Origin: Tritrichomonas musculus
Lineage: Eukaryota; Parabasalia; Tritrichomonadida; Tritrichomonadidae
Reading direction: 5' to 3'
NCBI GenBank assembly: GCA_039105265.1
Contig: JAPFFF010000028.1
Location: forward strand, 1,364,001-1,428,000
DNA: 64,000 bases
Shown here: positions 8,869 through 18,278 of the stretch, piece after piece
Numbering within the stretch: position 1 is the first letter of the stretch
Layout of the letters: each line of letters opens with the position of its first letter
Translations under genes and position numbers: made by a program
Notes under the pieces: model-generated
The model's database searches: none
Seen by the model: only the letters and a program-made list of their open reading frames with translations
Told to the model about the DNA's origin: nothing

Positions 8869-9555
8869 TCATTTCTTTGTTTTTCTCGATTTCTTTGAAC
8901 TTTTAGTGGTTTTATTCTGATTGTATTGTATTTGCTTTTTCAATCTTGCTATTTTTGCTTCCTCTTCATCTATATATTTATTTCTTTTTTGATATATTTT
9001 ATACCCAGATGGTTTCCTTCCATAATAAATACGAGGGAAATTTGATTGAGTAATGTATTTGTTTCCAAAAAATTGGGCCTGTTTTTCCAATAAATATTTA
9101 AAGTACTTATCTTTATCACTTTTATTTGATATATCATTTCCAGCTTCAATTAATGTATCCCCTGCATTTTTAAAATTATCAACTCCTGTCATTTGCCCAA
9201 TTACTTTAAATCCATATCCTGCCGTTTTTGCTAATCCTTCCTTATTTTTATCAACCCATTCTATAGCCTGATTTACTTTCTCTGTCCCTTTCTTATATCC
9301 CTCTTTTACTGTATTAATGCCTTTATCTATTATATCATTTGCTTTGTTTATAATTTGTGTTTTTCTATTTGTATACCAATTTCTAAATTTACCAATTAAT
9401 CCTTGTGAATTGGTGGTATTTGGTGCAACTTTCCCAGATATTCCTTCAGATTTTTGGAGAGGCATTGGACCGGTTTGTCCAGATATTCCTTCAGATTTCG
9501 GTGTTGGCTCAGGTGTTGGTTGTTCAATCCTTCCAGTATCAGAAACTGCTTCCAT
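8869..9555 (-). CDS. Hypothetical Polinton protein with basic tail
   Basis: This 228-residue protein is not recognised. The N-terminal 50 residues are Pro/Ser/Gly-rich and hold a duplicated KSEGISG motif. Residues about 55-160 are predicted to be amphipathic helices (NKANDIIDKGINTVKEGYKK). The last 25 residues are strongly basic (KTTKSSKKSRKTKK). Amphipathic helices plus a basic tail between the ATPase and capsid genes recall small internal virion proteins of adenovirus-like viruses (the pVI or core-protein kind). That is only an analogy. Confidence 0.6.
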   Translation of the reverse strand: MEAVSDTGRIEQPTPEPTPKSEGISGQTGPMPLQKSEGISGKVAPNTTNSQGLIGKFRNWYTNRKTQIINKANDIIDKGINTVKEGYKKGTEKVNQAIEWVDKNKEGLAKTAGYGFKVIGQMTGVDNFKNAGDTLIEAGNDISNKSDKDKYFKYLLEKQAQFFGNKYITQSNFPRIYYGRKPSGYKIYQKRNKYIDEEEAKIARLKKQIQYNQNKTTKSSKKSRKTKK

Positions 9556-9567
9556 TGTCTTTTAATA

Positions 9568-10421
9568 TCAGTCAAAGTAATATTTATTGGCGGTTATGTT
9601 CATAATAAATTTTGAATGAAGATCTCTATACTGTAAATATTCTTTTACCGTCTTCTTGATATTAAGGTTGTTATTTGTTTGTTGAAGCAAGGAAGTAAAA
9701 TCTTCTTCTGAGTATCCACTATAGCATATGATATCCGTGGCCAATCTTTTTGCATTTATGTGTACGAATCTGATTGTCTGAATAGCCATGATACAGGTAA
9801 TATTATAATGTCTTGTCTTGGTTAATAGTCTAAGGAATTCTGTATTATTATGTGTTAACAAATCGCTTCCTGCACAGTCATCCAATATTATTAGTGTGTT
9901 ATATGGGTAAGATGATGTTTGGTATTTTACTAACTTATTGGCTATATATACTATTCTATCATCTATTTCTTGGAGGGAGTGCTTGTTTATAAGTCTTTGC
10001 ATTTCTTCATTTGTTTCTTTCATTTTTGATAATACATGTTTAACCATTGCATAATATTTTTTTTTCTTTTGAGGTGTTTCTTTAGGTAATCCATCAATTG
10101 GGCTTCATTAAGATATACTATTGGTGTCTTTACCTCTTTACTCATTGCCTCAGCCGTTTTGTCTGCTTTTCCAGAACTTGAGCAAAATATTATTTTTTGA
10201 TAGTACGGATGCTTAAATAGACGTTCAGTAATTAGTATGTGTTTCCACAACCAATAACTCTTACCTGCACCTGGTTTACCAATAAGAAAATAAATTCCAT
10301 TCGTACTAAAAGGATAGGAAGGATGTAATGGCTTCATCAATGCTCCCTCTATCTCTTTCTGGTTCTTCTTCATTGTCTTTTGGATTAAGGATTCCACTTC
10401 TTTCATTATTTGTTTAGACAT
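9568..10421 (-). pseudogene. Packaging ATPase (FtsK/HerA type) of the Polinton, broken
   Basis: Remains of the genome-packaging ATPase. A Walker A motif (GKPGAGKSYW) and a Walker B motif (LIILDD) are both visible, together with the conserved aromatic and Tyr-rich surroundings seen in Polinton packaging ATPases. The position between the integrase and the capsid block is also usual. The gene looks broken about once. In whole elements this enzyme drives DNA into the capsid. Confidence 0.82.
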
Positions 10422-10431
10422 TTATTTGTGG

Positions 10432-11517
10432 TTAAATCCACTTTTTTATTCCATTGGGTATATTTTTCTTCTTTGACCAGTAATCCACTTCAAGATTAGA
10501 TAGCTTTGTTGGAGCACCTTCTCGTAAATTTTTAGCCGGTATGATGTCTTCTGTACCTTCGCTGTATTTAATTTTATATTTGTTCTTTGTTGTATCATAA
10601 GAAATAATCTTCTCCACAATACCTCTCTTGCCTCCCTTAAGTTTTTGTGCAATATTTTTGTTTTGTGTCTTGATTAACCTATAACCAGGGAGTTTGTCTA
10701 TTGACTCATCTTTGGACTTAATTATAAATTGGTTCCCAGCCTTTGAATCAACTATATATGCTTCCTTGCTTACCTTGTTCCTGCGCTTCGAAAATGGCTC
10801 CTTGGCTTGAATAATTCTAACTCTATCATTTGGCTTAAAGTCATATGGATTGTTTTGCGACTTGGTTTTTACATATTCTTTTTCATCTTTCTCTGTCATC
10901 TCGTTTGGTATCTTATAGTCCAATGACCTGTGGGGAGAATTGTTGTATGAATCTATTAAACTATCCATTTCTTTCTCATTGATGAACCTGTTCTCGCCTA
11001 CCATGTCTCTAATCGTTCTCATGAACCTATTTATGATACCTAGTACATTATGATTATTATCCTCGGTAGTAGTGTAAACAATATTTTTGGTCTTCATCAA
11101 CTGTAATACATCATTGGACAAGTAAGCAGCATCCTGGTCTGATGTTATCGAATAGACATCTGGCTCGTCCTCAAAAAATTTATTTAATGCCTTGACTACT
11201 TCTTTTGCACCTTTCCCCTTCATTGGATAACAATATGCTTTTCTTGTGTTAATATTAATTAGCATCAAATAGTTGAGACCATCCTTTGTCTTATCATTGA
11301 TGAATGTGTCCATTTGATATCCCCCAGAGTGTTTAGAATAGATATTCATAAACTTTGCCTTTGGTACCTTTACATCATGTACTATCTTCCTTAAATAATC
11401 TAATGCGGCTTCTTCTGTGAATCCATATCGTTTTGCGAGTGGAACAAATTTAGAGGCAGATCTCCAAGGAAAAAAAGAATGAAGCTCATTAATTGTCTTA
11501 AAATGCTTTTTGTTCAT
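10432..11517 (-). CDS. Retrovirus-like integrase of the Polinton
   Basis: This 361-residue protein has an N-terminal helical region, then an RNase-H-fold catalytic core of the rve type (YQMDTF, then SITSDQDAAY, then a HNVLGIINRFMRTIRD stretch). The linker segment NSPHRSLDYKIPNE is typical of Polinton and Ty3-like integrases. The C-terminal part (about residues 290-345) resembles an SH3/chromo-like fold (GIVEKIISYD, YKIKYSEGTEDIIPAKNLR). It would insert the linear element into host DNA. Its frame looks whole. It lies 10 bp from the ATPase gene and 11 bp from the next gene. Confidence 0.88.
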   Translation of the reverse strand: MNKKHFKTINELHSFFPWRSASKFVPLAKRYGFTEEAALDYLRKIVHDVKVPKAKFMNIYSKHSGGYQMDTFINDKTKDGLNYLMLININTRKAYCYPMKGKGAKEVVKALNKFFEDEPDVYSITSDQDAAYLSNDVLQLMKTKNIVYTTTEDNNHNVLGIINRFMRTIRDMVGENRFINEKEMDSLIDSYNNSPHRSLDYKIPNEMTEKDEKEYVKTKSQNNPYDFKPNDRVRIIQAKEPFSKRRNKVSKEAYIVDSKAGNQFIIKSKDESIDKLPGYRLIKTQNKNIAQKLKGGKRGIVEKIISYDTTKNKYKIKYSEGTEDIIPAKNLREGAPTKLSNLEVDYWSKKKNIPNGIKKWI

Positions 11518-11528
11518 TTAAATTAGTC

Positions 11529-12857
11529 TTAAATGTAAAGCATCTTCTTAAATGGTAAGAATTGCATTTCAATGACAAATGATTCATTGTTTGGTACCAG
11601 AACAGGAATATTATTATGACGCCCTGAATATAATTCTATCCAAAATCTTTGATCAGTTGAGTTCAGTTTGAAGTACTTGATAGGACTGAAGTATATTTGA
11701 CTATTGCCTAAATAATATTTATTTGATTGCTCAGCTATTGATGAATATACTTTACACGAATGTCTATCCCAAATATTTTTAAAATCTAATCTTCTGCACC
11801 ATTTATTATTAAAGTCATATGGATTATTTTGATATGGTTTATCTCCTATATTAAATAAATCAGCAAAATCAGTATTCTTATAGTTAGAATCAGTTCTATC
11901 ACTTTCTCTAAAATTAATCTTGAAATCAACATAGTATAGACCTAATTCGACAAAATCATTTTCCCCTGGTATTGGTTTTGGTGTAGGTGTTGGTGTAGGT
12001 GTAGGTTCATAATCTGTTATCTCTGGTGCCATATATATAAATGATGGTTTGGAAATTGTATTCTTTTCTAAGTTCTGTGGTGAAAAAATGGTTTCAATAA
12101 ATGCTTTCTTATCATAATCATAATATCCATCCATTTGAAAATCGTTTCGGCTTCTATCAATCTTATCTTGGCGAAAGAGCGGAATAATATTTTTTTTATG
12201 ATCGTTAAACCAATTATCGATTTTTGTTTTATATTCTTGATACTTTTCTCGGGCATTAAATAGAAATGTTAACGCATCTTTCACAAAATAGAAACGTCCA
12301 AATAATGGATTGATATATTCTTTAGTGATAGCTTTATATTGTTCCAATATTTCTTTCCAAGAATCAGCTGTTACATCACAATCTTTTAAGAATGCTTCAT
12401 TATATGTATTAAATACTTTATCTAATTGGTCATTTATATCATCAAATATTTTTCTCATATCATTATCAGTCGATAACCAAGATATAACATGGATTGTTAA
12501 TTCTATTTTTGATTTTTTTGGTAATTTGTCATATATTTCGTCATTATTTATTTCTTTATCTTTATCCTCTGCCTTTTCTTCCTTTGCCTTTTCTTCCTTT
12601 GCCTTTAGTTCATCAAAGTCCTTCCTCAAATATTTTCGAATGCTAAAATCAAATTCTAATTTTCTTCTTCGAGCCATTAAATAAATACTTCTTACGCCTA
12701 CAATTGATTCCCCTCTATTCGAAGTACACCATTCTTGAGGAAAATTAAAGTAATATCGATTAGGTTTGCTTGGGTCTTGTTCTCCATCTTCTAAAAAGTA
12801 AGCATATTCAATTGGTATAGGTGTTGTTTCTTCTGCGGGATTAAGTGTTGGATACAT
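11529..12857 (-). CDS. Probable structural protein of the Polinton (penton or minor capsid candidate)
   Basis: This protein of about 442 residues is counted from the Met at 12855-12857; the frame is open to 12902, but the extra residues are hydrophobic and atypical. The N terminus (YFLEDGEQDPSKPNRYYFNFPQEWC) and C terminus (RFWIELYSGRHNNIPVLVPNNESFVIEMQF) look like beta-rich virion protein segments. The middle has a long Lys/Glu-rich helical insert and a Thr-Pro run (TPTPTPTPKP). Position at the element's end beside the integrase fits a minor capsid (penton) protein. The family assignment is inference, not a recognised motif. Confidence 0.5.
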   Translation of the reverse strand: MYPTLNPAEETTPIPIEYAYFLEDGEQDPSKPNRYYFNFPQEWCTSNRGESIVGVRSIYLMARRRKLEFDFSIRKYLRKDFDELKAKEEKAKEEKAEDKDKEINNDEIYDKLPKKSKIELTIHVISWLSTDNDMRKIFDDINDQLDKVFNTYNEAFLKDCDVTADSWKEILEQYKAITKEYINPLFGRFYFVKDALTFLFNAREKYQEYKTKIDNWFNDHKKNIIPLFRQDKIDRSRNDFQMDGYYDYDKKAFIETIFSPQNLEKNTISKPSFIYMAPEITDYEPTPTPTPTPKPIPGENDFVELGLYYVDFKINFRESDRTDSNYKNTDFADLFNIGDKPYQNNPYDFNNKWCRRLDFKNIWDRHSCKVYSSIAEQSNKYYLGNSQIYFSPIKYFKLNSTDQRFWIELYSGRHNNIPVLVPNNESFVIEMQFLPFKKMLYI

Positions 12858-13011
12858 TTTTATAAAAATATTAAAATATAAAAACAAAAGTGCAAAAACC
12901 AACCCTGAGAGGCCTTTTTCTGAATTACTTATAAAAGAGATCTACTTCAAATGAAATCCTTATTGAAAGGAGCCGTCCGTTAACTAGGGGAAGTTAATGG
13001 CCTCGATCAGG

Positions 13012-13226
13012 AAGATGGAAACTTAACTCAATAAGTTTTTTGTTTGCGGAATAATTGTTAACGAACAACTCACAACTTAGCCACAAATCCAAGTTTTCAC
13101 AGATTTCACTCAAAGTCCACTCTTTCTCATAACTCAGAAAAAATGCGTTCCGGATATATGTCGAACCTAGGATGTTAGGTAGGGAGTTTAACCATTACGA
13201 CACACGCATAGACAAAGATGGAAACT
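13012..13226 (-). mobile_element. tRNA-derived SINE with 12-bp target-site duplication
   Basis: The 12-mer aagatggaaact occurs at 13012-13023 and 13215-13226, enclosing a 191-bp body. On the minus strand the body begins with a tRNA-like head. It has an A-box-like TGTCGTAATGG (13192-13202), a B-box-like GGTTCGACATA (13157-13167), and a 6-bp complementary pair (13143-13148 with 13204-13209) that mimics the acceptor stem. The tail is unrelated sequence ending in an A-rich stretch before the left duplication. This is the layout of a SINE transcribed by RNA polymerase III from an internal promoter. The T-arm does not pair well, so it is not a functional tRNA gene. Confidence 0.65.
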
Positions 13227-13960
13227 CGATTTTGAATAAATATAAAACCAAATAAATATTGAAATATATTGTAATAACTCAAATAATATATTCAGAATTT
13301 AGTTTTAAAAATAAACCATCCAAAAATATTCTTGTATGGGGTCATAGCTCAATGGAAATATTTGGTGGAAAGTTACATGGTTCGAAAAATAGAAAGTCCG
13401 ACATTTTTTATAAAAATTAATTTTAATAAATTATAACCATAAACTTGTAAAAATAATAAAAAATTTTATCTATCAATTTATTAATAAAATTTTCTTTCAC
13501 AAATATTATAATTTTAAAGGAAAAAATTTTATTTCTCAAATTTGTTGAAAATTTTGGAAATTCATTTGTGCACTCATGAGTACTCATGAGTACTCGTGTG
13601 CCCCTTTGTGTTCTCTTGTGCGCACAACAAAAATTTAAATTCAAAAAGTGGAACAAAAATTTTGAAAAATTAATAAATTTAAATTCAAAAAGTGAAAAAT
13701 AATATTAAAATATCTTGGTGTCTAGTTAACTTTTTAAGAATATTTTTATAAAATCTTTTCAAAATATTTGAGAGAAAAAAATATACTTCTGGCATAAAAT
13801 ATTTGAGAGAAAATATTAACTCAATTTCTACTCAATATTTCGAGGTCGTGCCTATACAAGAAATACCGTATTTTCGGGTGTAGAATTCAAAAAACACCAT
13901 TAGAAAGCTCAAAAACTACTCCATACCTTGGAAATGACATTGGTGGAATAGTGAAAGTAG
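13227..13960. other. AT-rich non-coding stretch
   Basis: No convincing gene was found. The region is very AT-rich with repeated aaatttaaattcaaaaagtg phrases (13630-13700). A 10-bp palindromic unit actcatgagt is present twice in tandem at 13572-13591, followed by a partial third copy. It contains the tRNA-like sequence at 13337-13404. A 78-codon minus-strand open frame near 13423-13656 has no protein-like character. Confidence 0.5.
13337..13404 (+). repeat. Degenerate tRNA-like sequence (SINE head or tRNA relic)
   Basis: A good A-box match, tagctcaatgg (13345-13355), is followed 34 bp later by a partial B box, ggttcgaaaaa (13379-13389). The acceptor and T stems do not pair. A clear terminal duplication was not found. 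It could be the head of a second SINE in the opposite orientation to the one at 13012, or a decayed tRNA gene. Confidence 0.35.
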
Positions 13961-14000
13961 AGGGTGTGTACTTACGATAGGTTTTCAGAGGGTATTTGGC
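13961..14000 (+). repeat. Direct repeat, left copy
   Basis: This 40-bp stretch containing acttacgataggtttt and ggtatttggc is repeated at 14421-14460 with a few differences and one single-base length change. The pair brackets the small gene at 14024-14326. Confidence 0.8.
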
Positions 14001-14023
14001 AAACAAAATAATACTAACACTTT

Positions 14024-14326
14024 TTACTCAAATATCTTATGGTGCTCATCAAACTTTCTATATCGTGGTGCATCTTTTTCTCTTTCCCGATCATAATCAT
14101 TATTGTATTTCAAAACAGCTGCACGTCTAAATTTAGCATATCTAAAACCACTAAATTTGTTTCTTTCGTCCAAAACCTCAATTATAACATATCCATTAGA
14201 ATCACATGTCCTGATGTCTTTAAAGGAATCATAAACTTGTTGGGTTTCACAAGAAGTATAAATAGGATTTCTTAGAGTAAACTGTTTATATTGGGTCATA
14301 ATCATTAAATCTGATGGTATGGTCAT
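14024..14326 (-). CDS. Small orphan gene, weakly NUMOD/HNH-N-terminus-like
   Basis: About 100 residues from the Met at 14324-14326, which has the ATACAAATG context seen at the Polinton HNH genes; the frame is open to 14374. The text QYKQFTLRNPIY followed by SNGYVIIEV and a basic KFRRAAVLKYNND resembles the N-terminal module of the Polinton HNH proteins (QYPFTIRRK, SDGYVSVNI, HQIIAKQFLPN). The HNH core itself is absent, and the C terminus is charged (REREKDAPRYRKFDEHHK). It may be a stand-alone DNA-binding module. Similarity is weak and the coding status uncertain. Confidence 0.45.
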   Translation of the reverse strand: MTIPSDLMIMTQYKQFTLRNPIYTSCETQQVYDSFKDIRTCDSNGYVIIEVLDERNKFSGFRYAKFRRAAVLKYNNDYDREREKDAPRYRKFDEHHKIFE

Positions 14327-14420
14327 TTGTATAGTGTTGTATAAAAAATTAATAGAAATATTGAAAAACGACAATGTACTTGAACTTGAGGGACGGGGGT
14401 GGGAAATTAGCTAATGTAGA

Positions 14421-14460
14421 TAGGGTATACTTACGATAGGTTTTTCAGTAGGTATTTGGC
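14421..14460 (+). repeat. Direct repeat, right copy
   Basis: This is the second copy of the 40-bp repeat at 13961-14000, exactly 460 bp downstream. Between it and the LINE fragment (14461-14559) there is GC-richer sequence with a small inverted repeat (aggcggtg near 14512 and caccgcct near 14534) and no gene. Confidence 0.8.
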
Positions 14461-14559
14461 CGGAAGCTGAGGCCCAAGCGAGGGTGTACCTGAGCTTGGT
14501 GGCGAAGCGTGTAGGCGGTGGCGAAGTATGAGACACCGCCTATACTTAACTACTGCTCA

Positions 14560-16180
14560 AGAATTCTGTTAGCGAGCTGAACGACAGCAGTTGAGAGAGA
14601 AGGTACCTCACCAAGAGTAGAAAGAGGTATTACCTTATCCTTCACTTCAACAACAAATTTAGGTATTTCCACAATTTAATTAATAACTTTATCAGAAAAA
14701 TCGACATGATGATGTTCAACTCTAGCAGTAGAAAAAATCAACTGATTTCTGACATCAACAGCGTGACTCTGAACTGTAGCTTGTGTGCTTAGATTATTTT
14801 GAATAACTCAACTAAGTGTTTTTGGACCAGTACTGTTGATGCAATTGCTTGATTATTAACATCAACAGCGTGACTCTGAACCTGGGCTTTAGATGTTGTA
14901 CAAAAACTATCAACATCAACTCTGTGGCTTTCAACAGATGCATTGGAGGAAAAAAATGACTGAATGCAAAATTTATCGGAATGATTAACATTGTAGAAAA
15001 CATTGGTCGTATTTGAAAAATTCTGTGACCAATTCGAGAGAAAGTTTGAAACATTTCGATTCATCAAAAGGTTATTAAAAACTTTATTTGATTGATTGTA
15101 AGAATTAATTTTGACATCGCTATTTTAATTAACATTATAATGATTATATTGGTAATAACAACGTAAATGCATATCTTTAAAAATGTTTGAAATGTGATTG
15201 ACGAAATGATTCAGATCTTGAGGTTCATAGGTAGTATCAAAACTGAAAGGTTCCTTGGGAATTGACTGAGAGTCAATGATATTAGAAGGAACAAAACGGT
15301 TATTGGCAGATTCTTCAGGAGTAGGGTAAATACAAGGAGCTGAACTATTAAGAATTGGTTGTCCAGAAGAGACAATAAGCTGACCTCTAGGCACCAGGGC
15401 ACCAATAACAGGACCATTATCTGGCTTGTAAAATAAAGGAGCAAACTTAAAGAGAACCGGGTCACATGTAACAATAATCCATTGTGGATTAGTAGAACCG
15501 TCGTTAGCGACGGGGTTGTAATGAACACCAGCAAGTAATAGAATTTCAATGCCAGTAGGTCTTTTCGGAGAAGAATCGCTATTATTCGAGATAAGATCAG
15601 AATCATGTTCATCTGCTGAATCTGAGAAGCCTGCAGAAGGGGAATGAGGACTGAGAAGATTCGATTGAGGCGAAGGAGAATTGGTAATTGTATTAGCGTT
15701 ATTTGAAATATTCGATGTATGCGCAGAATCAACTAAGTCGTTAGTAGGTGAAGTATGATTTGCGGGAATAGATGAAGGGCACATAGGCGGAGCGAAATTG
15801 TTAAAAGGCTGAGACCTTCTGCCCAAATTCAAAAGTGAGCATTTGTTAGTGCGTTTCCGGTGCGAAAGATCGTAATGGTCGTTTTCTACGCCTTCAGAAG
15901 GTTCGGAGTAAGGGGTAGAATCGACCAATTGAAGACCTCGCTGATCAAGATATAATTGCATATCTTGGAGATGAGAGCATTTTGGGTCAGGATGCGGACA
16001 ATTACGATTGTAATCACTAGAAATTGAGTTTTGATTAGGTAAATTTTGATTTGAGTTGAGGTTGTCAGAATAATTTTGATTATTAAAATTTTTGTCAATA
16101 ATATCTTCGTGGATGGTATCAATGGAATCAACATAAGGAGCTGATTCCGAATATCTAGTTCTTGTTGGTAAAAACATCAT
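14560..16180 (-). pseudogene. LINE ORF fragment, N-terminal part, interrupted
   Basis: The frame opens with a Met at 16180 and runs 351 codons to a stop at 15125. It then continues in the same frame to a stop at 14789. Beyond this the similarity resumes in another frame (TVQSHAVDVRNQ, then EIPKFVVEVKDKVIPLSTL near 14640), with a further stop before EIPKF. At least two in-frame stops and one frame change are therefore present. The conserved N-terminal block is well kept: LLLAGVHYNP, NPQWIIVTCDP and PRGQLIVSSGQPIL. Only degenerate copies of the 18-residue repeat remain (SHRVDVDSF, SHAVDVNNQAIAST). It cannot encode a working transposition enzyme. Confidence 0.85.
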
Positions 16181-16202
16181 ATTTGCAATTCGAAAAAAAA
16201 AT
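14560..16202 (-). mobile_element. U0: decayed 5' portion of a third LINE lineage
   Basis: This is the leftmost unit of the array. It has the intact 5' end at the box junction (16203) but lacks everything downstream of the 18-residue repeat region: no zinc fingers, RT or endonuclease. The remaining protein-like text aligns with the N-terminal part of the LINE proteins to the right (MMFLPTRTRYSESA against MLFCTTKPRFSELA, and GVHYNP, VPRGQLIVSSGQPIL). Its divergence from both other lineages and its accumulated stops mark it as the oldest unit. Homology fades near 14560. Confidence 0.85.
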
Positions 16203-17074
16203 CTCCTCCCGTGTGGTTTGTTTATTAAAAGCGGTTAGAAATGCATAAAAGCAAAAAGGAAGCGAAAGTTCGCAAAACTTTCAATCAAAAAAGCAATTTT
16301 GTAAGAAAAAAAAGGTATGCTTAAACCTTTAAAGTGAGACCAACTTGAACATAAGGAGCAACAGAACAATTAAAAAAATATTCAATTAATTGAGAGGGAA
16401 CGAGTATTAATTGAATAATGAACGATCAACAATTGAAAGCCATATGATCGTCGTCTGAATGGATCTCATGGGCATCCATCCGTTGAGTCTATAGACGCAT
16501 TGAGCCATAGCAACTTAAATAGGATATAAATATCCGTCAAAGTTTAATCGGCAGCCGTCAAGCACTCTTGAGGGCCCGGAAGAGATAAGAATCATCAAGT
16601 GGCCTCGTAAAAAAAAATGACTAAACATTTATTTTACTTCGATCTGTACAAAGGATAAATAAAATAGCATAAAAGTATAACGCTGATAAATGAGGCGATG
16701 AGAAAAATTGAATAAGGATGTAAGGAGTCTGAGAACAGCGTGATCGAAGGAATAAACGACATGAGAGTGAGGAGAATAATAGCATAAGAGCAAAAGAATG
16801 AGATTTTGGTTAAAGAATATATCTCTGATCGAATGACAAGTATAACGTTAAGAGCTGAGATTGATAAATTGTAATGAACTAAGGTAGTATAACTGAGTGA
16901 TATATCGAGTGGTCGGACTTTGTGATATGAGTTCTAATATAATTGAAATCAGTTTTGAAAATTTTGAGAAAAGTCGAGAAGAGTGGTATCAATCGACTCA
17001 GTAGAAGGTGCCGAACCACGAATGTGTAGTTAAAGTTAACCAAAACCTCAAAAATAAAAATGAAAAAAAAAAAT
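16203..17074 (-). mobile_element. U1: short non-coding unit, family A
   Basis: An 872-bp unit between two boxes. It has no convincing protein. The sense 3' end has the gtttatta element and a small hairpin (gcgaa, ag, ttcgc). The 5' region shares blocks with family B (acgttaagagctgagattgata; ataattgaaatcagtttt; gtggtcggactttgtga). An 8-bp complementary pair cttcgatc (16637-16644) and gatcgaag (16742-16749) is conserved in both families. It is closest to U6, which shares its middle part. It may be a non-autonomous partner of the LINEs. Confidence 0.8.
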
Positions 17075-18150
17075 CTCCTCCCGTGTGGATTAAATGTTTA
17101 TTAAATGCTTTAAGAGTTTTGCGATTAAGCAATTTAATAAGTAAAAGCTAGGCATAAGCTTTAAGAAAAAAAAGGGAAATAAAAGGGAACAGGATAAAAC
17201 TTGAAGTTAAAAGGTCCAAAAAGACTTCAAGTAATGAGTCAGACTTGGAATAAACGGTCGCCAAAAATGATCATTGAGCAACACAGATCATTCTGAGGAC
17301 GGGTTGTGTTACAACCAGCGATGGTTTCCGAGTCTGATGTAAAACAACTCGTCTAAAGAACAAAGAACTTGAAACAATGTAACAATGTATTTGATGATAT
17401 CAGATTGAGATCTGAAAATGAGGAACAATGAGTAACGGATAAAACAATTGAACAAGAACTTAAATGAGAGAACGAACGGGCTCATTGAGCGCCCTTCAGT
17501 AGAGTCACGCGACATGTGTCAGGCAGCATCTTGCGGAGATCCCTTACCGTAGACGCTTGTTGACTGCTGTCTTTTGATTCTTTCATCAAGGCAGTGTGAT
17601 CATTGAAATCACAAGCAGACTCACTGAAAGATGACTCCATATATAAAAATGAATAAACTAAAAGAGTAAAAATAAGTAGCAATTTACTTCGATCTGTCCG
17701 TGAGAATCGTCTTCATACTGTATAACGCCTTGTATATTTGAGAATATTGAGAGAAATTGTAAAATGAGAATGGAGTCACGAAAATTGGGAAACCGAGGGA
17801 ACAGAAAGGCGCGATCGAAGGAAACTGGAATAAACAAAGTGAGAAGGAAGAGTATAATATCATTAGAGTAAGTTTTGAGAGGTATATTTGAAATTGCATA
17901 TAACTGATTGAGTATGAGATATAACGTTAAGAGCTGAGATTGATAATATGAGATAAGAAACAACAGTATAATATTGTGGTAAGTCCAGTGGTCGGACTTA
18001 GTGAGGTGACCCTACATATAATTGAAATCAGTTTGGAAAATTCGGACGAAACATCGATCTGAGGGCACCATACGAATCAGCTCAGTTCACTGATTACGAA
18101 TATCTAGTTATTGCCTGCGTAAACCTCGAAAATAAAAATGAAAAAAAAAT
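17075..18150 (-). mobile_element. U2: short unit, family B
   Basis: A 1,076-bp unit homologous to U5 and U7, and more distantly to family A in its 5' half. The 8-bp pair cttcgatc (17687-17694) and gatcgaag (17813-17820) is present. A small frame starting with MES at about 17637 and ending at 17482 would give about 52 residues (SACDFNDHTALMKESKDSSQ). It is retained in all three B copies, but the few changes between copies alter amino acids, so coding is doubtful. The 3' end differs from family A except for gtttatta and the box. Confidence 0.8.
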
Positions 18151-18164
18151 CTCCTCCCGTGTGG

Positions 18165-18278
18165 TAAATTCGTTTATTAATCATTAGAGTAAGTATAAAA
18201 TACTAATAAACGAGAGTGATGATTCACTCACAATAAAATAAAATAAAAGGGGCGGGCCCCAATAAAAAAAAAATCTGC
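18165..18278 (-). promoter_or_regulatory. LINE 3' UTR with three stem-loops
   Basis: Between the stop codon and the box lie three inverted pairs: cgtttatta (18171-18179) with taataaacg (18204-18212), gagtga with tcactc (18214-18229), and ggggc with gcccc (18249-18260). The same layout recurs in U8-U12. R2-type reverse transcriptases are known to recognise folded 3' UTR RNA, so these stems are good candidates for the template-recognition structure. Because the next ATG lies only about 20 bp past the box, this segment may also promote the neighbouring unit. Confidence 0.6.

Larger units (their letters stand above)
1..12900. mobile_element. Polinton/Maverick element, left end outside the window
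   Basis: A compact block with the gene set that defines Polintons: protein-primed family B DNA polymerase, double jelly-roll type major capsid protein, FtsK/HerA-type packaging ATPase and retrovirus-like integrase. The polymerase is on the plus strand and all other genes are on the minus strand, mostly 10-70 bp apart. Three HNH endonuclease genes are interspersed, one within inverted repeats. The left terminus lies outside the window. The right terminus could not be fixed because its matching terminal repeat is not visible; it is placed just after the last gene. No cysteine protease gene was recognised in this stretch. Most genes look whole and about one break is apparent, in the packaging ATPase, so the copy is probably fairly young. 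The block is visibly more AT-rich than the LINE array to the right. Confidence 0.88.

Noticed and set aside
11529-12857. Confident penton protein call
   Set aside because: Position and beta-rich text suggest it, but no diagnostic motif was seen, so only a candidate assignment is given.
13337-13404. Functional tRNA gene
   Set aside because: The A box is good, but the acceptor and T stems do not pair and the B box is incomplete.
16203-17074. Short A units as truncated copies of the LINE
   Set aside because: Apart from the box, T-run and gtttatta, no similarity to either end of the LINE was found, so they are not simple deletion derivatives.
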